Shown here: positions 1 to 7,739 of the stretch, in pieces | Numbering within the stretch: position 1 is the first letter of the stretch | Layout: the number at the start of each line of letters is the position of its first letter | Assembly (NCBI GenBank): GCA_937916415.1 | Contig: CALGGH010000133.1 | Coordinates: 1-14,400, forward strand | Source: an uncultured Lachnospiraceae bacterium | GTDB taxonomy: Bacteria; Bacillota; Clostridia; Lachnospirales; Lachnospiraceae | Reading direction: 5' to 3' | DNA: 14,400 nt | Made by a program: the position numbers and the translations under genes | Notes under the pieces: model-generated | Database searches by the model: none | What the model saw: only the letters and a program-made list of their open reading frames with translations | Told to the model about the DNA's origin: nothing

Positions 1-395
1 GCATGACCCTTGCCGATATACATATCGTCACGGATGCCGACGACGTCCGCCATGAACGAGATCATGTTCGCGGTCTCGCGGACGGTCTCGCCGTGGGCGA
101 TCTGGCTCTTGCCCTCATCGAGATCCTGCACCTCCAGCCCCAGCAGGTTGCATGCGGAGGCAAAGGAAAAGCGGGTGCGGGTGGAGTTATCGCGGAAGTT
201 TGAGATCCCGAGACCCGAGTCAAAGATCTTGGTGGAGATATTTCTTTCTCTGAGATCGCGCAGCGCGTCGGCTACCGCAAAGACGGCTGCGATCTCGTCA
301 TCCGACTTGTCCCATGTCAGGAAGAAGTCGTTTTCGTACATGTTCTGTATATCAAGACCGCGTAGAAGAGCGGCAAATTCAGCTGTTTTGCTCAT
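1..395 (-). CDS. ygeW: Knotted carbamoyltransferase YgeW, N-terminal 131 residues (gene runs off the left edge)
   Basis: The protein starts MSKTAEFAAL at the ATG complementary to 393-395, preceded by a good AAGGAG site (complement of 402-407). Residues 71-75 are STRTR, the carbamoyl-phosphate-binding motif of aspartate/ornithine transcarbamylases. The following stretch (DLDEGKSQIAHGETVRETAN, about residues 91-110) matches what I recall of E. coli YgeW closely. YgeW is a transcarbamylase-fold protein with a trefoil knot whose physiological substrate is not settled. In E. coli it belongs to the ygeW-ygeX-ygeY-ssnA type cluster associated with purine and amino-acid catabolism. Here it is the third gene of a minus-strand operon behind a PLP enzyme whose stop codon lies in the ygeW ribosome-binding site, so the two are probably translationally coupled. 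The C-terminal, amino-acid-substrate-binding half lies outside the window. Family assignment is firm; the reaction is not. Confidence 0.9.
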   Translation of the reverse strand, partial: MSKTAEFAALLRGLDIQNMYENDFFLTWDKSDDEIAAVFAVADALRDLRERNISTKIFDSGLGISNFRDNSTRTRFSFASACNLLGLEVQDLDEGKSQIAHGETVRETANMISFMADVVGIRDDMYIGKGH

Positions 396-405
396 ATTCT
401 TCTCC

Positions 406-1872
406 TTACATTAATCCCACTTCTTTATTGAAGGCTTCGATGTACTCGTCGAGCTGCTCTGCCTGCTTGTGCACAGCGTCCCAGGTGCCCTCGGTGTCGT
501 ACCACAGAGCGTTCAGCTCCTCGGCGGTTTTGCCCTGCTGTTCGACCCAGGTGTAGTATTTCAGATTATGGATACGCTTGCGCTCCTTATAGGTCAGCTC
601 CAGCAGGTTGTCGTCTTTCAAGGCGAGCATGTGCAGGTTGTGGTCGAGCTCAGCCGCCTGCTGAGAATAGTCGCCGTACATGTCGTTCAGCTCGTCGATA
701 CGGCTCTGATACATCACAGCGGAGTCGGTCAGAACGGTGCCCAGCACATCATGCTCGGTCAGCTCATAATACTTTGCCATCTTGATACAGCACAGGATGT
801 TCGCGATACCGCTGATACCGAGGTAGGAGAGGGTCTCGACGAAATCGCTGTCCAGACCGAGGGTATCGGTCAGATACTTCTTACCGGGTTCGGTGTTGAA
901 CAGTCGGAGCAATCTCTGACTGTCCTCATCGTCGATGGCGATCGCCATGTCGGTGTTTTTCACATTATGGATCCACGGGATGTGCTTGTCGCCGATGCCC
1001 TCGATACGATGACCGCCGAAGCCGTTATCGAGGATCGTAGAGCACTGTAAGGCTTCGCCTACGCCGAGCTTGAGGTTCGGGTACTTTTCTTTGAGATAAT
1101 CGCCCGCGCTCATGGTTCCCGCGGAACCGGAGGTGAAGCACGCGCCCGCGAAACGGTCATGCTCGCCCTTGATCGCTTCAAAGGTATCGGCGAGCGCGTA
1201 GCCGGTAACGTTGTAATGCCACAGCGGGTTGCCCATCTCTTCAAACTGGTTGAAAATCATGACGTCGGGTCGTTGTTTGAGCTCCCATGTTTTATCGAAG
1301 ATCTCTTTGACGTTAGATTCACAGCCGGGGGTCGCGATGACCTCGCCCGCAATCTTAGAGAGCCATTCGAAACGCTCGCGGCTCATCTCGGCGGGAAGGA
1401 TGGCGATACTGTCACAGGACAAGAGCTTGGAGTTGAACGCGCCGCCGCGGCAGTAGTTGCCGGTAGACGGCCAGACAGCCTTATGACGGGTGGCGTCGAA
1501 CTGACCTGTCACGAGGCGGGGGGCTAAGCATCCGAACGACGCGCCCACCTTATGACAGCCGGTCGGGAACCACTTGCCGACCATCGCGAAGATCCGCGCC
1601 TTCACGCCGGTGAGGGCTGAGGGCAGCTCGATATAATTCGGTACCTCACGGTACAGACCGCCGCTCTCTTTCGGCTCATTCTTCCAGCTGATACGGAACA
1701 GGTTAACGGGATCGACGTCCCACAGGCCCGTGGTTTTGAGCTTCTCCTTGATCTGATCGGGGATCAGCTCGGGATCTCTCATTTGTTTGATGGTGGGGAT
1801 GATGATGTGATTCTCCCTCGCCTTTTCGATATTGTGCCGCAGTCCTTCTTTGTTGACGGTAAAATCAATCAT
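406..1872 (-). CDS. Fold-type-II PLP-dependent enzyme (tryptophan synthase beta/cysteine synthase superfamily), reaction unknown
   Basis: This is a complete 488-residue protein starting MIDFTVNKEG at the ATG complementary to 1870-1872, with a strong AAGGAGGA site (complement of 1881-1888) 8 nt upstream. The fold-type-II signatures are visible. Lys108 in GCHKVGAS is the probable Schiff-base lysine, STGNYCRGG (136-144) the cofactor-side Asn loop, and GSAGT (249-253) the likely PLP-phosphate loop. It is longer than typical cysteine synthases (about 310) or diaminopropionate ammonia-lyase YgeX (about 400), with extra C-terminal helices after about residue 380. The lysine context, HKVGAS rather than SFKxRGA, sets it apart from threonine dehydratases and cysteine synthases. 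Its start overlaps the regulator stop by 8 nt and its stop lies 10 nt before ygeW, so it sits inside one operon. It could be a lyase or thiolase acting on a diamino or carbamoyl amino acid, but that is inference from the neighbours only. Confidence 0.8.
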   Translation of the reverse strand: MIDFTVNKEGLRHNIEKARENHIIIPTIKQMRDPELIPDQIKEKLKTTGLWDVDPVNLFRISWKNEPKESGGLYREVPNYIELPSALTGVKARIFAMVGKWFPTGCHKVGASFGCLAPRLVTGQFDATRHKAVWPSTGNYCRGGAFNSKLLSCDSIAILPAEMSRERFEWLSKIAGEVIATPGCESNVKEIFDKTWELKQRPDVMIFNQFEEMGNPLWHYNVTGYALADTFEAIKGEHDRFAGACFTSGSAGTMSAGDYLKEKYPNLKLGVGEALQCSTILDNGFGGHRIEGIGDKHIPWIHNVKNTDMAIAIDDEDSQRLLRLFNTEPGKKYLTDTLGLDSDFVETLSYLGISGIANILCCIKMAKYYELTEHDVLGTVLTDSAVMYQSRIDELNDMYGDYSQQAAELDHNLHMLALKDDNLLELTYKERKRIHNLKYYTWVEQQGKTAEELNALWYDTEGTWDAVHKQAEQLDEYIEAFNKEVGLM

Positions 1873-2125
1873 GGTTTTCTTCCTCCTTGGTGTCGATATA
1901 CGAATATAGCGTGAACTTTGAAATGCCGAAATACTTGGCGATCTTATCGCCCGACTTGGTGATCAAAAGAGCGCCCTTCGAGTTGAGATAACGGATGGCG
2001 CGCTGTTTGTCCTCTTTGTTCATCAGATGAACGGGCTTGCCGATCAGCTCAGTGGACTTCCACAACAGCTCGTCGAGCAGCTCGCCGACATGGGGCGTGA
2101 TCTTTTCGGGTTCGGAACTGCGCAA
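1865..2125 (-). pseudogene. YheO/DauR-type transcriptional regulator, C-terminal HTH part only (cut at the junction)
   Basis: About 80 residues are readable. The end of the protein, with ITKSGDKIAKYFGISKFTLY, is the C-terminal helix-turn-helix (HTH_22 type) of the YheO-like PAS/DauR family of regulators, preceded by the typical ELIGKPVHLMNKEDKQRAIRYL segment. Such proteins normally run to about 220-240 residues with an N-terminal YheO-like PAS-type sensor domain. That domain is absent: about 25 codons upstream of the HTH_22 region the sequence turns into smc in the opposite orientation. The nominal start, a TTG complementary to 2123-2125, has no family support and is simply where the open frame ends. 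The stop overlaps the start of the PLP enzyme gene by 8 nt, which implies co-transcription; the regulator probably controls the PLP enzyme and ygeW. I read the truncation as an assembly artefact rather than a natural pseudogene, though a real rearrangement would look the same. Confidence 0.75.
2097..2125. other. Head-to-head junction between two unrelated sequences (probable assembly chimera)
   Basis: On the minus strand this stretch still reads as a plausible part of the regulator (EPEKITPH). On the plus strand it already reads as conserved SMC sequence (VIFSGSELRKP). The breakpoint therefore lies inside or next to these 29 bases, hidden by short shared sequence. To the left, genes are minus-strand and use mostly CGN arginine codons; to the right they are plus-strand and use mostly AGG. 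Both genes at the join lack their N-terminal parts. No transposase, inverted repeat or target duplication is visible at the join. Confidence 0.75.
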
Positions 2126-5100
2126 GCCCCTGAGCTCTGCTTACGTGGCCATTACTCTGGATAATTCCGACCACGCGCTTGCGATTGATTATGACGAGGT
2201 GACCGTGTCCCGCCGCCTGTACAGGTCAGGCGAGAGCGAGTACATGATCAACTGCACCGTATGCCGCCTTAAGGACGTGTCGGAACTATTTTACGACACC
2301 GGCATAGGCAAGGAAGGCTATTCCATCATTGGCCAGGGCCAGATAGACAGGATACTGTCGGGCAAGCCCGAAGACAGGCGTGAGCTTTTTGATGAGGCAG
2401 CCGGCATAGTCAAGTTCAAAAGGCGCAAGGCCCAGACCCAGAAAAAGCTTGAGGACGAAAAGCTTAACCTTACGCGCGTAAACGACATATTGTCCGAACT
2501 GGAGATGAGGCGCGCCCCGCTTGAGAAGCAGGCGGAGAAGGCGCGCATTTACCTGCGTAAAAGGGAGTCTCTCAAAAACCTGGACGTAAACGTTTTCCTG
2601 CTCGAAAACAAATCCGTAAATGACGAGCTGCAGACCACCACGGAAAAGCTGGAAAATGCTTCGAAGGAACTGACCGCGATAACCGCGCAGTTTGAGAATG
2701 CCAGGATCGAGTATGACAAGATCGCGGAGACCATCACCGAGCTGGAAGCTACGATTGAGAATTCCAGGACCACGCTTAATGACAGCGGACTCACGCGTGC
2801 CAAGCTGGAGGGACAGATAAACCTTTTTAAGGAGCAGATCGCCAGCGCGGAGGGCAACGAAGAGCACCTAAAGAAAAGGGTTGCGGACATCACCGCGGGC
2901 ATTAAGGAAAAACAGGCCGAAAAGGACAAGTTCCTCGAGAACAAGGCCAGGATCGACGAAAACCTCAAATCCCTGTCCGAAAAGAGGGATCAGGCCAATG
3001 CCGAGCTGACCGGGGTTCAGGAGGAGATCACTGACTTAAACGACAGGATCGAGGAAAACAAGCGGCTGATCATTGAATCACTTGACCTGAAGGCGAACAT
3101 CAAGTCCAGTCTGGGCAAGTTCGACGCGCTGCTGGAGAGCATCAACATCCAGAAGGCTGACGTCAATGCCAGGCTGCTTAAATATGAATCCGATGACATG
3201 AGGTCCAACGAGGAGATAGTGTCATTGGAAGCTGAGTTCGACAGGATCACGCAGGAGATCGCCGACAAGAATGCCGAACAGAAAAAGGCGGAGCAGGATC
3301 TCGTGTCCATCCGTGAGGACATGGGCAGCCTGGACAAAAAGCTCCAGGGAGCGCGTGCCGAGTATCAGCAGGAAAAATCAAGGCTGGATGCGATGATCGG
3401 CATAGCCGAGCGATACGAAGGTTACGGCGGCGCGATCAGGGCCGTCATGGAACAGAAATCCTCCGAAAAGGGCCTTATCGGCGTGGTAGCGGACATCCTG
3501 TCCACGGACAGGGAATACGAGACGGCCATAGAGACTGCCCTTGGCGGCAACGTTCAGAACATAGTCACCGAGGATGACGACTGCGCCAAGCGCATGATCG
3601 CCTATCTGAAGCAGCATAAGGCCGGACGCGTCACGTTCCTGCCGCTGACCACGATAACCGATCCCGAAGAGTTCAAGCATGCTGATGCATTGAACGAGAA
3701 AGGCGCGATAGGCCTGGCGGACAGCCTGGTTCACATTGACAGGAAATACCGTGACGTGGCCAGGTACCTGCTCGGCCGCATCCTGGTGGTTGACAACATC
3801 GAAAATGCGGGCAGGATCGCCCGCAAGTACAAATACAGGATCAGGATGGTCACGCTCGAGGGCGAGTACCTGACGCCGGGCGGAGCCATCACCGGAGGCG
3901 CCTTCAAGAATACCTCTAACCTGCTCAGCCGCAGGCGCGAGATAGAAGCCATGCGCAAGCACCTGAATGAGCTGAAGGAAGCCGTGTCGAAGGCCGAGCA
4001 GGACATCGAGGACAAGAAGGGCGAACGTAACGACCTGAGGTCCCGCATAGAGACCATCAGGACCGAGATACAGAATAAGACCATCGAGCAGAACACGGCC
4101 AGGCTGAACGTGTCTGCCGCCCGTGAGAGACAGGGCGAGGCTAAGCTTAACTTTGAGGAGCTGAACCTGTCACGCCAGGATCTGGAGAATCAGATACGTG
4201 ACGTTGCCGCTCAAAAGGAAGACACCAGGAAACAGCTGTCGGATGCGGAGGCAAACGAGGCCAAGGCAAACGAACTCATTGATGAGCTGAAGGTCAAGCT
4301 TGATGAGCTGCGCACCGTTGAAACCGAAAAGCTGGGCGAGGCCGGCAATGCCGAGATAGAGGTGGAAAAGATAAGGCAGTCCACCACTTACGTACAGGCC
4401 GACGTCGACAGGGTAGATGCGGAGCTTGAGAGACTTAAGGGTGAACTGGAGGAAGTGGAATCTACCGAGAGCACCACGGCAGAAGACATAGAATTCAAGA
4501 AAAACAGCATCATCGAGCTGCAAAAGACCATCGACGCGTCATACGAGGCTCAGACCGAAGCCAATGCCAGGCTCAAGGAAGCCCAGGGAAAGCGAGAGGA
4601 ACTGACGTCCAGGCAAAAGGACTTCTTCAGCAGGCGCGAGGAGCTTAACGACAGGATGAACGGCCTCGACAAGGAAGTATTCCGCCTGGGTTCGCAAAAG
4701 GAAAGGCTGGAAGGCCAGATCGAGAGCAAGATCAATTACATGTGGGATGAGTATGAGATCACCCTTTCCGACGCAGCCGAGCTCAGGGACGAGAACATGA
4801 CCGACCTGCGTGCCATGAAAAGTGAGATCTCCGGACTCAAGGACGACCTGCGTAAGCTCGGCGACGTAAACGTCAACGCCATAGAAGAATACAGGGACGT
4901 GTCGGCCAGGTATACCGACATGAAGACCCAGCATGACGACATAGTCGAAGCCGAGGAGATGCTAAAGGGCATAATCGAGGAGCTTGACGTGCAGATGCGC
5001 GAGCAGTTTACCGAGAAGTTTGCCGAGATCAACAAGCAGTTTGACAAGGTATTCAAGGAACTGTTCGGCGGCGGAAGCGGCAGCCTCGAACTCATGGAAG

Positions 5101-5468
5101 ACGAAGACATCCTCGAGGCAGGCATCAGGATCACGGCCCAGCCCACGGGCAAGAAGCTGGTCAACATGATGCAGATGTCGGGCGGTGAAAAAGCCCTGAC
5201 GGCGATAGCCCTGCTTTTTGCCATACAGAACCTCAAGCCGTCGCCATTCTGTCTGCTGGACGAGATCGAGGCGGCGCTGGATGAGAGCAACGTGGGCAGG
5301 TTCGCGGATTATCTGCGCAAGCTGACCAGGAATACCCAGTTCATCGTGATAACCCACAGAAGGGGAACCATGGAAAAGGCCGACAGACTGTATGGGATCA
5401 CGATGCAGGAAAAGGGAATCTCGACGCTGGTGAGCGTCAACCTGATAGACAAGGATCTGGAAAACTGA
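2097..5468 (+). CDS. smc: Chromosome partition protein SMC, lacking about 80 N-terminal residues
   Basis: SMC homodimers with ScpA/ScpB condense and segregate the chromosome. The recognisable sequence begins at VIFSGSELRKP (2097) and continues for 1123 residues. It includes the N-lobe remainder (YRSGESEYMI, GKEGYSIIGQGQID, FDEAAGIVKFKRRK) and a long charged coiled coil. The hinge spans roughly 3420-3900, with GYGGAIRAVM at its start and GEYLTPGGAITGG near its end. The returning coiled coil is followed by the C-terminal ABC head: signature MSGGEKAL at 5175 and Walker B/D-loop FCLLDEIEAALDE around 5248. Compared with B. subtilis SMC, about 80 residues are missing, including the Walker A loop (GPNGSGKSN), so this copy as written could not bind ATP. 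An open frame extends back to a TTG at 2037, but those 20 residues are antisense regulator sequence. The stop TGA overlaps the ftsY ATG by one base (TGATG). Confidence 0.93.
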   Translation: MIFSGSELRKPLSSAYVAITLDNSDHALAIDYDEVTVSRRLYRSGESEYMINCTVCRLKDVSELFYDTGIGKEGYSIIGQGQIDRILSGKPEDRRELFDEAAGIVKFKRRKAQTQKKLEDEKLNLTRVNDILSELEMRRAPLEKQAEKARIYLRKRESLKNLDVNVFLLENKSVNDELQTTTEKLENASKELTAITAQFENARIEYDKIAETITELEATIENSRTTLNDSGLTRAKLEGQINLFKEQIASAEGNEEHLKKRVADITAGIKEKQAEKDKFLENKARIDENLKSLSEKRDQANAELTGVQEEITDLNDRIEENKRLIIESLDLKANIKSSLGKFDALLESINIQKADVNARLLKYESDDMRSNEEIVSLEAEFDRITQEIADKNAEQKKAEQDLVSIREDMGSLDKKLQGARAEYQQEKSRLDAMIGIAERYEGYGGAIRAVMEQKSSEKGLIGVVADILSTDREYETAIETALGGNVQNIVTEDDDCAKRMIAYLKQHKAGRVTFLPLTTITDPEEFKHADALNEKGAIGLADSLVHIDRKYRDVARYLLGRILVVDNIENAGRIARKYKYRIRMVTLEGEYLTPGGAITGGAFKNTSNLLSRRREIEAMRKHLNELKEAVSKAEQDIEDKKGERNDLRSRIETIRTEIQNKTIEQNTARLNVSAARERQGEAKLNFEELNLSRQDLENQIRDVAAQKEDTRKQLSDAEANEAKANELIDELKVKLDELRTVETEKLGEAGNAEIEVEKIRQSTTYVQADVDRVDAELERLKGELEEVESTESTTAEDIEFKKNSIIELQKTIDASYEAQTEANARLKEAQGKREELTSRQKDFFSRREELNDRMNGLDKEVFRLGSQKERLEGQIESKINYMWDEYEITLSDAAELRDENMTDLRAMKSEISGLKDDLRKLGDVNVNAIEEYRDVSARYTDMKTQHDDIVEAEEMLKGIIEELDVQMREQFTEKFAEINKQFDKVFKELFGGGSGSLELMEDEDILEAGIRITAQPTGKKLVNMMQMSGGEKALTAIALLFAIQNLKPSPFCLLDEIEAALDESNVGRFADYLRKLTRNTQFIVITHRRGTMEKADRLYGITMQEKGISTLVSVNLIDKDLEN

Positions 5469-6526
5469 TGTGGAGCTGGAAGAAAAAAAATAACGAAGAG
5501 CAGGAACAGACCGTCCAAGAGACCGCGGAGCAGTCCTATGAAGAGACCACGGAGCAGTCCGCGGAATCAGCGGAGACTGAACAGAACTCAGAATCTGAGA
5601 GCATGTGGACGCGTCTCAAAAAGGGCCTGACCAAGACGCGCAAAAACATCGTATACGGCATCGACACCGTGTTCGGGGCATACGATGACCTGACCGAGGA
5701 TTTTTTTGACGATCTCGAGGAACAGCTGATCATGGCAGACTTAGGCGTGCATGCGGCTGAGGAAGTGCTGGCTGAGCTGAGGGACATGGTCAAGGACGAA
5801 AGGATCAGGTCGACCGATGACTGCCGGAGCGCCCTCGCGAGGCTCATTGCATCCAAGATGAAAGTCGATGAGCATGCCTACGACTATGAGAACGGGCCGA
5901 GCGTCGTGCTCGTTACGGGAGTAAACGGCGTGGGCAAGACCACTTTTTGCGGCAAGCTGGCCGCCAGGCTCCGTGACGAGGGCAAGAAGGTGATTCTGGC
6001 CGCTGCTGACACTTTCCGTGCCGCTGCCACCGAGCAGCTCATCATGTGGGGCGAGAGGGCCGGATGCGAGGTCATAAGCGGACAGGAGGGGAGCGATCCC
6101 GCGTCAGTCATTTTTGACGCACTTCACGCCGCCAGGGCCAGGCATGCGGACGTACTGATCTGCGATACGGCCGGCAGGCTGAATAATAAAAAGAACCTGA
6201 TGAACGAGCTGGACAAGATAGACCGCGTCATCACGCGAGAGCTTCCCGAGTACCGCAGGGAGAACCTGATCGTGCTCGATGCCACGACAGGTCAGAATGC
6301 CCTTAGCCAGGCCAGGGATTTCTCCGAAGTGAGCGACCTGACCGGCATAGTCCTGACCAAGATGGACGGTACCAGCAAGGGCGGAATAGCGGTCGCGATA
6401 GCCGGGGAACTGAACGTCCCCGTCAAGTACGTAGGCGTGGGCGAGACCAAGGAAGACTTGCTGAAGTTTGATCCGCAGGCATTTTCTTCCGCAATGTTTG
6501 AGGGAGGAGAAGATGGGGACGAATGA
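5468..6526 (+). CDS. ftsY: Signal recognition particle receptor GTPase FtsY
   Basis: The protein has 352 residues starting MWSWKKKNNE at an ATG that shares its A with the smc stop. FtsY is the membrane-associated SRP receptor that docks Ffh-ribosome complexes at the translocon. Residues about 9-45 are an acidic Glu/Gln/Ser-rich tail, common and variable in FtsY. An N domain (about 46-135) precedes the G domain: G1 GVNGVGKTT 151-159, G2 DTFRAAA from residue 181, G3 DTAGR 233-237, G4 TKMDG 297-301. The SRP-GTPase closing segment PVKYVGVGETKEDL follows. All catalytic motifs are canonical, and the length is normal for the family. The smc-ftsY order is conserved in Firmicutes. Its last 14 nt overlap the threonine ammonia-lyase gene, which suggests translational coupling. 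Confidence 0.97.
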   Translation: MWSWKKKNNEEQEQTVQETAEQSYEETTEQSAESAETEQNSESESMWTRLKKGLTKTRKNIVYGIDTVFGAYDDLTEDFFDDLEEQLIMADLGVHAAEEVLAELRDMVKDERIRSTDDCRSALARLIASKMKVDEHAYDYENGPSVVLVTGVNGVGKTTFCGKLAARLRDEGKKVILAAADTFRAAATEQLIMWGERAGCEVISGQEGSDPASVIFDALHAARARHADVLICDTAGRLNNKKNLMNELDKIDRVITRELPEYRRENLIVLDATTGQNALSQARDFSEVSDLTGIVLTKMDGTSKGGIAVAIAGELNVPVKYVGVGETKEDLLKFDPQAFSSAMFEGGEDGDE

Positions 6527-7739
6527 GTTTCTGACGCTCGCTGCCTTTGAGGAGGCATACGAGACCGTTAAGAAGGTGGCTGACGAGACCAAGCTCGTAT
6601 ACAGCGAATACCTAAGCACGCAGACCGGCGGCAGGATATACCTCAAGCCGGAGAACATGCAGTATACCGGCGCGTACAAGCTCCGCGGCGCGTATTATAA
6701 GATATCCACCCTGAGCGATGAGGACAAGGCTAAGGGACTGATCACGGCTTCCGCCGGCAATCATGCCCAGGGCGTGGCATATGCGGCACAGAAGTACGGC
6801 GTGCACGCGACCATAGTCATGCCCACGACGACGCCGCTCATCAAGGTCAACAGGACCAAGGGGTACGGCGCTGAGGTCGTGCTGTACGGAGACGTCTATG
6901 ATGATGCCTGTGCCAGGGCCTATGAACTGGCCGAGGAAAAGGGATATACCTTCGTGCATCCCTTCGATGATCCGGCAGTTGCCACCGGTCAGGGAACCAT
7001 AGCCATGGAGATCATCAAGGAACTTCCTTTGGTTGACATAATATTAGTCCCGATCGGCGGAGGCGGACTGGCATGCGGCGTGTCAACGCTGGCCAGGCTC
7101 CTGAATCCCAAGATGCGCGTTATAGGCGTGGAACCGGCCGGAGCGGCCTGCATGCAGGCCTCGATCCGCAACAAAAAGGTCACGACGCTTGATCACGTCA
7201 ATACCATTGCCGACGGCACGGCGGTCAAGACACCGGGCGAAAAGATTTTTCCCTACATTCAAAAGAACATAGATGATATAATCACCGTAGAGGATGAGGA
7301 TCTCGTAGTGTCATTCCTGGACATGGTCGAGAATCACAAGATGATCGTCGAGAACTCAGGCCTGCTGACCGTGGCCGCACTCAAGAAACTCGACTGCAGG
7401 GACAAAAAGGTCGTGTCGATCCTAAGCGGCGGAAACATGGACGTGATCACGATGTCCAGCGTGGTTCAGCAGGGACTCATCCTGAGGGACAGGATATTTA
7501 CCGTTTCCGTGCTGCTGCCTGACAGGCCGGGCGAGCTGGTCAGGGTATCTGACGTCATTGCCAGGCAGAACGGCAACGTCATCAAGCTCGAGCACAACCA
7601 GTTCGTGTCGATCAACCGCAATGCCGCCGTGGAACTCAGGATCACTCTGGAGGCATACGGTACCGAGCATAAGGAACGCATCATGCATGCGCTCGAAGAA
7701 AGCGGCTTCAAACCAAAACTTGTGAGGACTCTTATTTAA
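6513..7739 (+). CDS. ilvA: Threonine ammonia-lyase (threonine dehydratase) with C-terminal ACT domain
   Basis: This PLP enzyme converts L-threonine to 2-oxobutanoate and ammonia, the first step to isoleucine, or a catabolic step in TdcB-type enzymes. The chosen start is the ATG at 6513 (MGTNEFLTLA, 408 residues) because GAGGGAGGAG lies immediately upstream; an earlier in-frame start at 6468 would add 15 residues with no family resemblance. Lys56 in YKLRGA is the expected Schiff-base lysine, SAGNHAQG (from residue 80) the Asn loop, and GGGGLACG the phosphate loop. From about residue 330 the segment FTVSVLLPDRPGELVRV begins an ACT-type regulatory domain. The roughly 400-residue length with one ACT domain is the short clostridial form rather than the 500-residue E. 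coli IlvA. It overlaps ftsY by 14 nt and the next gene by 1 nt (TAATG). The IlvA/TdcB distinction is not resolvable here. Confidence 0.92.
   Translation: MGTNEFLTLAAFEEAYETVKKVADETKLVYSEYLSTQTGGRIYLKPENMQYTGAYKLRGAYYKISTLSDEDKAKGLITASAGNHAQGVAYAAQKYGVHATIVMPTTTPLIKVNRTKGYGAEVVLYGDVYDDACARAYELAEEKGYTFVHPFDDPAVATGQGTIAMEIIKELPLVDIILVPIGGGGLACGVSTLARLLNPKMRVIGVEPAGAACMQASIRNKKVTTLDHVNTIADGTAVKTPGEKIFPYIQKNIDDIITVEDEDLVVSFLDMVENHKMIVENSGLLTVAALKKLDCRDKKVVSILSGGNMDVITMSSVVQQGLILRDRIFTVSVLLPDRPGELVRVSDVIARQNGNVIKLEHNQFVSINRNAAVELRITLEAYGTEHKERIMHALEESGFKPKLVRTLI

Noticed and set aside
469..1527. Plus-strand open frames opposite the PLP enzyme gene
   Set aside because: They are shadows of the minus-strand gene with no recognisable domain and no ribosome-binding sites.
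2037..2096. Upstream in-frame extension of SMC to a TTG codon
   Set aside because: The 20 residues are the antisense of the regulator gene and show no SMC similarity; real SMC sequence begins at about 2097.
2251..2262. Cys in SMC YMINCTVCRL where many relatives have Gly
   Set aside because: This position varies in the family (Asn in B. subtilis), so it is not evidence of an unusual function.
6468..6512. Earlier start for the threonine ammonia-lyase
   Set aside because: It has no ribosome-binding site of comparable strength and lies in ftsY; GAGGGAGGAG just before 6513 decides the start.
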